Below are positions 54,497-64,000 of a stretch of 64,000 bases of DNA, in pieces (within the stretch, counting starts at the first letter, position 1; each line of letters opens with the position of its first letter). The notes below the pieces were generated by a model that worked only from the letters and a program-made list of their open reading frames with translations, had not been told where the DNA came from and did not search any database. This stretch comes from Sporothrix humicola. Lineage: Eukaryota; Ascomycota; Sordariomycetes; Ophiostomatales; Ophiostomataceae. Made by a program: the position numbers and the translations under genes. Location of the stretch: assembly GCA_021396245.1 (NCBI GenBank), contig WNYE01000042.1:62001-126000 (forward strand). The letters run 5' to 3'.

Positions 54497-57407
54497 GAGC
54501 ACCTAGAGAGAAGGTGATGAGGTGGGTGTGTTCGGCTTCGGTGGTTGAAATTATTGTTCCCAAGTTGACACGGGTCTAGACACTTTGTTGGGAAGAGCGT
54601 CGTGAAATCGTTGTGGACAAACCAGTTGTTGGGATCAAGGTGAATCGGTGGTGTGAGAGTAAATATGTCGAGGCCGGACAGATCGATCAGCGATTGTCGG
54701 GCGATTCGAATGAAGATAAAACAAAAGAAAATATTGAAAATGCCAAAAGGTCGTGTTGAGTGTATGGAGGCTCTGCCCCTGTCTTGTGTAATTTTTTTTT
54801 CAAAATGCGGTTGTTGGAATATATAACGTGGAAGTGTTATATACCAAAGAGATAGTCAACAAAGTGGCTTGTCTCTTAATGCAATGTTGTTGATGGGAGA
54901 TATGAAAATCGAGTCCAGCCCGAAAGAGTGAGGGAGTCTGGGAAATGCGTGGCGGTCTGGTGCTTCAAGCGAACGACGCGACTGAAAAGAGAGAATTATT
55001 CCGAGGAGTGGACCGTCAAGGCGCACTGACCAGGGGTAAGGACAGAGGGAGAGATGGATTGAGAGAGTGAGAGAGAGGATAGCAAGCTATGATGATTAGG
55101 TTGCCCTGTCGTTTGCGATGCTGGCCGAGAGCCGGTCAAAGGCAATGCGAAGAAAAAAGGATGTGCCGATGTGCGAGAAACAACGGGTTTGTCGAACAAG
55201 ACGGATCACCAAGCGCAAGGACGGTTGGGAGTCGAGAGCAAAGAAGAGAACGAAATCATAGAAGGAGTTTAACAGGAATTCCCGAAAACGGATGCTGATC
55301 AAACAGGCAGAAGGCAGAGGTGGTGGAGGCTCGCTCGATGATGGTCAAGACGTGCGACGATGCGCGTCAGAAATGTATTGGGAATGAGCGTCGTCTTGCG
55401 GCTCGTTCAATCCAGGGCCTGTCGTCGAGAAGGCTGGATGATGTGCTTCTGGAAGTGGAGAGAGAGATCAAGAATCAAGAAATATAGGAAAATACTGTGT
55501 GGAAGCCTGGTGGGATGGAAAAGAGTCCTGCTTTTGTTTCGAAAAGCGTAGGGTTGGGATTGAAGAATCGAAAAGGGGGTTTCTGTCACAGACCCTCGAA
55601 AGAACAACAAAAAGAAAAAAGACACAAGAAAGTAAAAATGATGGGCAAAGAGAGGAAAGGGGAGGGAGGGTTTGAGGTAATAGAGAGAGGACCTCCTTAC
55701 ACGCGATGACGAGAAAAGGGAGAAAAAGAAGGAGAAGAGAGGAAGAAGATAGGAGGCGGAAGGGGGGATGTTAAAGAAGAAAAAGGCTTTCGGGAAAGAA
55801 GAGGGCCCTTTTGGTCGATTGAGGAAGGAGCAGATGGGTGGGTTTATGATTTCCAGAGGCTGGGGGCGGGAAAGGCCAAAGGATGACAGGGTTGACCACG
55901 GTAGGTACGACGTGGATAGACGGTGGCAGAGGAGGAGCGAGTGGGAGGTAGAGTGCGTGAGAGGGACGAGAGGGACGAGAGGGAAAGCGCGAGCGCAAGA
56001 GGAGGGGAGAAAGAGGAAAGACAAGGAAAGAGCGACAGGGAAGTGGGAAGGAACAAGCAGAGACAGAGAGGCACATCGAGGCACAGAAGGAAAGCGCGAC
56101 CAGAGCAAAAGGCAAGAATGATCGGGGGACGAGTGGATGGGCGCGAGAGTTGACCAGGGGTTGGCAAGCACGACTGGCTAAAAAGGAAGCCCCCCAGGGC
56201 GAAAGCGACCAGGGTATGCGATGTCTAGCCAGAGAGGGAGAACGAGCGAGCAGACGTCTAGACATGCAGATGGCCGATGACCTGTGCTAACAGCGCTGGT
56301 GGGTGAGTGGGTGTGGATAGAAAAAGAGGAGTGTGGGTGGGTAGGCGTGTGGGTGGGGTGGATGAACAAGGGTTGGGCAAGAGGAGTCTGGCGCCTGTGC
56401 GGGAGCGGCAAAGGTACGAAAAGACAAGTCTGAGCAGGAAGGCGCGATACGAGCAGAAAGGGCAAGAGCAGGCGGCGAAGAAAGTCAACAAGAGAAGGAG
56501 CAAGTTAACTGCACAAATATGTACGACGAGTAGGTTGAAAATATGAGCAAAATGTCGACAAAGTAAAAGTTGAATGTGATGCTTACCATATCAATCCCAG
56601 AATATTATTTGCTTCTGGCTGCTGTTGCTTGTCGAGAAGGGATGTTGGTGAAGTGCCGTATTACTCGTACTTGGTCCACTGAATAAAAGGGAGAATAAGG
56701 AATGCACAAAACGGCCGACACACCTGTCAAAAAAGCCAGTGAGTAAAGCAAAGTATGATAACGGTCGCGTAAAAAGACAACGGTAGAGAAAACGGTACAC
56801 CAATCCTCTGTAGAAAACCTTACTCAGTATGTTGGCTTGGTGGACCTCTTTCTTGAATTGTCTTTTTTGCCAGGATCCAACAAGGTCATTGCGCATATTC
56901 TGTCCCATTGCCAAAAGTACAAAGCATACCACGTCTTGTATATGCGCATCTGATCTTACGTACAAATCTCAAAAAAGATATCGCATCGAGAATCTAGAAT
57001 ATGCAGCTCGAAAACGGAGGCATGCAACTAGGTTCTAATTGCATGCTATGAGAGTGGCGCGCATAATAAGGGCGATGCACATGCGATTTCGCCTCTCTTG
57101 GAAGGCACGATGGTGTGCAACGCATTGTCCTCACAGGAGAGAAATGAGGAAAGAGTGTCAGTACTTGTGTGGTCTACTCTTTCCAATTGTTGTGTCCAAT
57201 TCCTACTGCCACCGTGTTTGCATTATTATTACGGCACCGCGTGCCTGATGCAGATTCAGCGCAATGCAGAATGCCTCCCCAGCGGCGGTCGAGGAACGGC
57301 ACTAATGAAAATAGTCAGGTCGTGAAATAGCAAAATGGGTCCCGTTGCCTCTCTTTTTCTTGTCGTTCAATCTCTCTTGCGGAGTCGGGGAGGAACATGA
57401 CGGCACA

Positions 57408-57426
57408 CCGTAGTCCCTACGGAGTA
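57408..57426. repeat. TACGGAGTA motif (copy 5) with adjoining CCGTAG/CTACGG hairpin
   Basis: TACGGAGTA at 57418-57426 overlaps an inverted repeat, CCGTAG 57408-57413 and CTACGG 57417-57422, with a 3-nt loop. Confidence 0.7.
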
Positions 57427-60400
57427 GTCTATCCGTGCTTTGGTTCCTGTCCGTATCTTCCCCTTTCTGGCGTTAGCGACCAAGCCATCGGAGGAGTCTA
57501 AACCCAGAGGGAAAGGGAGCCACTGCAAATCGCAAATTAGCTGGTGGGAAGGCGCTGGCAGGCGAGGTGAAGAAAGGGAGACGAATATCAGAGCCGAAAT
57601 CAAGCAAAGGAAAAGCTGTTCGAATGCGGCAAAGCGTCCATGAAAGAACGGAAAGAATAAAGAATAAGTCGGGCAAAAGGGGGGCAAGAGCGATAGGCAG
57701 GTACAAACATTGATGAACAGGAGCAAATAGAAGATAAGAATGCACCAAAATGCACCAAATGACACCAAAATGCACCAACGTCAACGGGACGAAAACGGCG
57801 ACCAACAGACAAGAGACAGAAGGCTAGTGCGCTGCTTTCTGTGTGGATGGTCCGCCGACTAATTTGCTTTTTTGCCCTTATGATTGCCCACGGGCCTGTC
57901 CGCTGATAGCCTTCCCACGAAAGACGCTCTTTTTCTTCTTTTTCTGGCGTGATGATGTTGCAGCAAGGCCCTACACATCCCACCAAAATGCAGCGTGGTA
58001 GGCGAAAAGGGGCAGGCATCCACGAGCAATAGCATTCGCCGTAATCAAAAGCAAACCAGGCATGGAAATGGCTACCAGAAATGTGCAAAGGATAGTAAGA
58101 TGTCTTAACATGGCACAGATAATGCCAGGGAGAGAGGAAGAAAGTGCCTGTAAATTCTCCGTAGGGCAGTCCTTGACCCCTGAACAGAAAATCACAGTTG
58201 GACTGAAAGTGAAAGGTGAAAAGACAGGTCACAGGTCTCGGCATCCTTTGTAAGACTTTGTTTTGTTGCTTTTCCAGTCCGGGAACAAAATATGGAAATG
58301 ACACTGTGGGCCATCATCCCTTGCACCAAAGCAGTGCTGAGATAGAATACGACGGCGTTCGTTGCAACACAAGTATGTCCACGCGAGGAGACAGAAAAAA
58401 GGAGACAAAATGGGAACAGCAAAAGGATCATGGAAAGGGGATGGAAGAGAAAGGAAGGGAAGACAAGAAAATATGCAAGCTCGACAATCAGCACGACTGC
58501 CCCGTTCTCCATTCCGTTATGAGAAAAGGGAAAGGAGCAATGGCACTATTGCCTCGTAGGAAGTGCACGAACATGACCACCTGCTCGCAAGACTTTTTTT
58601 ATATTACGATTTGTTATTGTTTTGTGGCTTGCCCAGAACGAGTTGCATAAGAAGAAAGCATACTTATACGTAGAAATAACCACGATGGAGAAGATAAGCA
58701 AAAAAAACGAGCAAAAAAGGAAAGGCTGTTGGTGATGTTTTTCGTGTATGTATTACGCCGTCGTTCCTCAATAAAAGATCTCCAAGGCTTTCATTTCGAC
58801 AGGAACTCAAAAAAGAAAGGAGAGGCTGTCGAGGACACGCGAACCGAGATAGTTTGATCCAAAGAAGGAAGCCCCAAGATCGATATACGAGTACGGCATG
58901 CCTATCACTGACAGGTGCGTTCAGCCTTCCGCTCTATTTCAGACAAGCAAAAAGGGTTGAGTAGGTTTTTCATGAGGATGTAAGACATTTAGGGACTTTT
59001 GTCCACAGTGGAAAGGTGGGAAGCAAAAAGAAAGCAAGTCCACCAAATGCACCATTTTTTTGGGCTCCCATTTTTCTTTTGGCAGTAAGACAAATAACGT
59101 TGCATTCCCCGTGGAACTCTACATTGAAAAGAAAGCAAAGAAGCAAAGAAGCAGAAAAAGCTCAGAAAGAAAGCTCACCCAGAAATACCAAAATAATACT
59201 GAAAATACCAGAAAAATAGGGCGTCTCCGCTGATAATCTCCGCTCTCCTGACCGGTGCAGCCGCCAACAAGATTGAAGACATCCGAGCAACACCGCGTGC
59301 AGACGCACAGCACACACTAAATGCAAGACGCACAGCATCCGGAAAAGGGGGCCATCAGAACAGACGATGATGCCGCTTTGGCATCTGGCGTCTTCTGGGC
59401 AGTCCATCCGGCGCACCGGTGCTTCCAATCGTGTTAAATACCTAAAGACTCAGGAAGGTAAGATACGAGTATGGAGTACTCCGGACGAAGCTTGATTGCT
59501 GGGATTGCTATTGCATGTCTTTGATTTCATCGAGTATGAGGTACTTCCCAGCGCGTTTTTGGTAGAGAAATTACACTCTCCACAATCTGCGGGCCCTTTT
59601 TCGAGGAAGAAATTTCCACCGAGTAGAGAAAGGAGAATAGGACAGATTGATAGAGCGACGCGACGCGGTCTTTTTTGGCGTTTTTTTCTTTATTTTTCTT
59701 TATTTTTTTTTTGAAATCGTCTCATTTTCATCTTTTATGAAATTTGGTTCTTTCCAATATTGATGACTTGAATGCAGAGGTTGTATGTTGTCGCAGGTGG
59801 ACGTGTAAACAGCATAGGTCAATGTACTGGGTACCTGCTCTGAGTAGCAAAATATCAAGGGTGATGTGTATCTAGTACGACACTGCTAAAATACAGTGGA
59901 ACAGCGCCCCAACGACCGCTATCTCACGACGGCATTACTGTTGTGGGAAAATGCGCGACTGTTGGCTCCCCCCCACAGTGCATTCCCAAGGCGGACTGTG
60001 GGTTTGCACGTTCCAGTCAAAGAGACGAAGAGAGACAGAACAGAAGACTCAGAAACATGGAACACGAAAATAGCAGAGACCAAAAAGCGGCCACCTTGTC
60101 AACTTGAAACGCGCCTGGCGCAATGCTTCAGAACTGAGCACTAAAAGACAAAAGTGGGGACGGTAGGGGCTAGCGCTGGAGGGGCTCAGGCTTCCCAGTG
60201 AGCCATTCTCTCTGTGTGGAAGGCACGATGGACGATGGGAAGAGAGAAAAGGGCCGGCCATGGCTCCATCAATGCTCCATGCGTCTTTTTGCATAATGTC
60301 GACAGCATGTTGCTTTCTTCTTTCGTGTTCGTTATTCTCTTTTTTCAAGTCTCTTTCAAGTTGTGACGAATGATATCGTAACACAACACCTTTGGCACGC

Positions 60401-61782
60401 CGTCTTCTTCGGCTCTTCTTCGCCACCCATCTCTTCGATCCTGTCCGTCCCCGGCCGCTCTTTCCTATTTGACATGTCTTCCCCCCCTTCCTGTTCGGCT
60501 TATCAGCTTCTGAATAAGACGTGGGTTGGAACCGAATCTACTGTGTAAGATATCAAACAGGTGAAATTCTGATATAGGCCGGGCACGACCTGTAGGTGAG
60601 GGCACACACCGTCTCTTTTGGCCTCCAGCGTATTCGTATTTTCGAGTGCCACCGCCCGTTGAACACAGAAAATGAGTGTGGGCGTGTAAGCTGGAAGCTC
60701 CCTCAGACCCGACTCGAGTGGTGGGTTATCTTTCTTTCAATTCAGGCACCAACGCTACACAGAAGAAGCAGTGTTCGCAGGGAGAGGTGCGACAAGAAAA
60801 ACATGCAGTGGCTTTCGGTGGCTTTGACTGGCTTCAAATGTCTCTTTTCTTCACAATTTCTTTGCAACGTGATTACGTCTCCTGTCCTTGTGTCCCTCTG
60901 TGCCACCGCCACCCAAAGGGAAGGAGCGACTGAGGACGGCAGAAAAAAGAGTCTTGCCCAAAAAGCAATGCAAAATCATAAATGCAACCTCGCACCAACC
61001 AGTGATTTGTCGTGCAAGGGAGGAAGAAAAGAGACGAAAAATGCACAAAAGAAGATACAGAAAGAAAAGGCGAAAGGATTGGGTGTCATTGACTTGGGGC
61101 GCATTTACGGGCTTTTTGTTAGGACCAGCCAATAACATGTCCAAAGCGGCCCCATTCAGCGCCACACCACTTCTTTTCTCGCCTTTTTCTTTTTGGTATT
61201 CCTGTTCTCCTCTCAACAAATCGCCAACAGTGGCAGTTGAACAGCACAGCACACATATCGGTTCGGGCTGGGATATATCAGAAGGCGATATAGCTTTGAG
61301 GCAGGGTCCATTCCTGTTCCCGGCCACGAATGAGAGCACGAGCCAGAGCCTTCTGTCCAGACCAAACGTGAGAACTAGATGCCGCCGTCTCTCTCTTTTG
61401 CGCTTTTTCTACAAATGCCCACGGCATGATGCTCTATTTTCGTCATGTGAGGAATGGGAGGGCAATGACATGGCATGCAGGACCGCAAGAGCCGTTGTGG
61501 CCCAGTGCATGCGCCAAGAAAAGCATTGTCCTCTTTTTTGTTTTCTTTCCAGTCTTGAAGAGGAAAGATTCCCAATGTCCAACATGCACAGGCACGAAAG
61601 AGAACAAAGATTTAAAAAGGCACGTTCTCAGTCGAGCGTCGTTGCCAGGTCGGCCAAAAGCGGCCAAAGAACACGGAACGGGAAAGAATGGTAAAAAAGA
61701 ATAATTATGTGCTCTAGGGAAATAAAAAAAGAAGGCTCGAGGGGGTCTGACCGAGAGAGCAGGACACGGAAACAAGGGCAAC

Positions 61783-61818
61783 GAAAATGAAAATGAAAAT
61801 GAAAATGAAAATGAAAAG
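61783..61818. repeat. 6-bp microsatellite (GAAAAT)5 plus GAAAAG
   Basis: Five exact GAAAAT units and one variant. On the minus strand it produces a spurious Phe-Ser run in an open frame. Confidence 0.92.
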
Positions 61819-64000
61819 TCAACATTAACGATCCCAAAGACACGAGGCCGTCTGTTGGGGCTGAGTGGCTCAGCCTTTCTTTGACAGCTCGAAATTCTTC
61901 CTCTGCCGTGTTCCCCGTTCCTGTTGTTTTCTTGCTTTCTTTTTCTTTTCTTTGAGAAAGTGATCCTCGTCCAGCATCTTTTTCCTTTTGTCTTCTGTAT
62001 CTCTTCTTCCAAGCCGAAACGGGGCAAGCGGCTTGTTTGATCTTCGCCACCTACCCGCATTCTGAGACCTGAAACAAGGTGGGGGGGAAGAGAACGAGGG
62101 AACATGGCTCGCATAGGAACAAGGGAGCAGGAGAAAAGGGACAAGAAAAAAAGGCTCGTGCGGTCGCTCCGTCGACGGTAACCCACCGTTTTTGCCATTT
62201 TCCCTCGCTTTTCTGCCTGTGTTTTTCTTGGGACGGAAAGTATCAGTGGCTGGGGGTGGGGAAGTGCTTCCGTTCCTCTCTCTGCAATTCTCTGTCTCCC
62301 CCATCCCCTCTCCTAACAGGGCTCCGTTCGCTTCGCTTCGCTTGATCGACCCGGAGGTATCTTGCCTCTCTGCCTCTCTCGTAGCTTTTGTGCCCTCTTT
62401 CCTCTCTGCCTGCAACTCTGCATTTCTGCCGTGGTTTTTGTCCACTGGGAAGGGCCGGCTGGCAAAGAGTCCACTTCCAATGGGCTGGACCGCCTTTCTG
62501 CTTGGACTCTCCGGCGTATTGCTTTCTTTTGTTTTCGTGGTTTCCTTTGCTCTCCCTTTTGTTTGGTGCAATGCTACGTTTTTCGTGGTATTCGTCCATC
62601 ACCGTTGCTCCCAGATCCCCGAGACCCTCTCCTCTTCTGCATCTCGTCACCCTGCAAGGCCCCTTTGCTCATCTCGTTTCGTTTCCTTCTGAGCTCGTCA
62701 CTCTTTTTTTTCTTGGATGTTTCTATTTTCTCTTTTTTGTTTCTCCTCCACACATATGCCGATGTGATGCATGTTCAATTGACACTTTTGAGAAGCGGCA
62801 CTTTGAAAAGTAAAACAAAGTCAGAGATGCGTCAAACTTACGTTTGGTTCCTCCAAAGGCTAAGAGAGCCCATTCCGATTTGAGTAAAATACCCCATAAC
62901 GCTACAGCGCATCGACAACAGGCGGGGCGATTGCTGAAAATAGCATCCGCCCACAAAAAGTGTCTTTGTAGATCTGCATTGCACATTTTGTGAGATACAG
63001 ATTTCTGTTCACCGACTCGAAATCGTAAAGACGGCCTGTAAAGAGGCGTAACGCCTCGTTTGAATGGGTGCAATATATCTTCGTGACAAAAATCGAAGGA
63101 GCTATGCAGGAAACTCAATTGTTGTTCTCGATGCAATATCGCAACCGCCAGCATTCACAGCTGAAATGTCGACCAAATAATTTATGTGCCAGATACTCGA
63201 GCCTGGACAATGCGATCCAAGGCTATGGTCCGTCGAAACTCGCCCTACCTCCAGAGAACAGGATGTTTGTTCTTGTTTCCTCTTGTTCTTTTTGTTTCAT
63301 GGGAAGCTTCTCTGTGTTCTTGAAACCATCCCATCTTCGTCGTGTATTGTTACAGAACGGAGGATATCTGCACTCTTTCCTCTTCTGGCCCTGCCGTCGT
63401 CGTCTTTTCAGGCGATCTTCCGCACAGGCCTTGGTCAGGCAGACCGACTCGGCCCTGTCGATGGCAAATCACAAATCATCATGAGCGCCTACACATTGGC
63501 ATTGTATTCGAGCTGTGCTTAGATTCTGCATCTCACCGTCTCTCTCTCGTCGAAAAATATGATACGCCGAAGTTGCTCCATTTCCCGTCGCGAGAACCAA
63601 TCACCATCCTGAAGAGCTAGGGCAGTTTCTTATTTTTATTTTTGGCATTTTTGTATTAAGCTTCTTGATGCTATTTCGCGATTCTCGACCTTTCCCTCCA
63701 CTCTGGTCGCTTGTTTCGTGTTTATTCGCGGCCTCCTTTCCCCGGCGATACGCAGCACCAACAGGTCCTCTTGCCTCTATGGTCAATCCATCAGAAAAAG
63801 CATAATGTAAAACACGGGCGGGAAAGGGGCCAGAGCAGAGCTCTTCAGGCTGCTGATTGGCCCCCTCAGACTTTTGGGTGTGGTATGACCTGCACCAGGC
63901 CGGCGGGAACGCGCAGGAATCGATTTGGTGGAGGCCGATGATAATCGATGATAATTGGACGTAAAAAGGTTTAGGTGGCCGGGGTGCTATTAAGTGTGTG

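Larger units (their letters stand above)
54497..64000. other. 9.5-kb region without credible genes, upstream of STE12
   Basis: I find no frame with coding composition, conserved motif or consistent splice structure. 54,900-56,500 is strongly purine-rich on the plus strand, hence CT-rich in the STE12 direction, as for a promoter or long 5' leader. Elements seen: ATG next to GTAAGC at 56581-56589, near-duplicate TGCACCAAAA units at 57,741-57,775, TACGGAGTA at 57418-57426, the palindrome GGAGTACTCC at 59473-59482, a GAAAAT array at 61783 and a CT-rich block at 62,200-62,720. A non-coding transcript or a lineage-specific gene cannot be excluded. Confidence 0.5.

Noticed and set aside
57600..58304. 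234-codon minus-strand open frame
   Set aside because: Cys/Phe/His-rich mixture typical of non-coding DNA; contains a short repeat and no motif.
60888..61694. 268-codon plus-strand open frame
   Set aside because: No recognisable domain; purine-run artefact with another long frame open on the opposite strand in part of it.
61443..62198. 251-codon minus-strand open frame with a Phe-Ser run
   Set aside because: The run is the translated GAAAAT microsatellite; the remainder is low-complexity.
1..64000. tRNA, rRNA, CRISPR, prophage or operon structures
   Set aside because: No T-loop GGTTCRA box with matching acceptor stems, no spaced direct-repeat array and no bacterial gene order. The spliceosomal introns mark eukaryotic nuclear DNA.

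Overview
The window is nuclear DNA of a filamentous ascomycete, most likely a Sordariomycete. The evidence is short spliceosomal introns (54-83 nt in most genes, with GTRNGT donors and TACTAAC/CTAAC branch sites), GC-rich coding exons, AT-rich or pyrimidine-rich spacers, and protein families in their filamentous-fungal form: a homeodomain-plus-two-C2H2 Ste12, a Bud4/anillin with C-terminal PH domain, and a G-gamma ending in CCVVM. Order or genus cannot be fixed from sequence alone. There is no bacterial-type operon, CRISPR array, rRNA or recognisable tRNA, and no recognisable transposon.

Layout. 0-5 kb: the 3' tail of one gene, a long Ser/Ala-rich protein with a helical C-terminus, and a protein with two dsRBD-like regions. 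5-14 kb: PP1 phosphatase behind a 4.5-kb gene-free flank, a SelW-type Rdx protein and the G-gamma subunit. 14-30 kb: eIF3a, glutamate 5-kinase (PRO1), the mitochondrial protease ATP23, Aurora kinase and a coiled-coil hypothetical protein. 30-39 kb: TIP41, a highly acidic hypothetical protein, a small secreted Cys-rich glycoprotein, complex I NDUFS6 and a zinc-knuckle protein. 39-54.5 kb: the DEAD-box helicase DBP9, BUD4, HIS6, an FAF1-like ribosome assembly factor and STE12. 54.5-64 kb: 9.5 kb in which I find no credible gene.

Most genes are conserved housekeeping functions: ribosome assembly and translation (DBP9, FAF1, eIF3a), phosphorylation control (PP1, TIP41, Aurora), amino-acid synthesis (PRO1, HIS6), mitochondria (ATP23, NDUFS6), septation (BUD4) and pheromone/MAPK signalling (G-gamma, STE12). 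They are not a gene cluster. Multi-exon models were rebuilt by hand from splice signals; for each, the summed exon length is a multiple of three and the joined protein is continuous.

No new multi-gene system was found. The points most worth checking are a 183-bp, phase-0, stop-free intron-like segment inside BUD4; a TAGCGGG array in the shared HIS6/FAF1 promoter; a 10-bp-phased CAGGC array upstream of eIF3a; a TACTCCGTA/TACGGAGTA motif recurring in gene flanks; a 20-bp perfect palindrome; and the small secreted Cys-rich protein.
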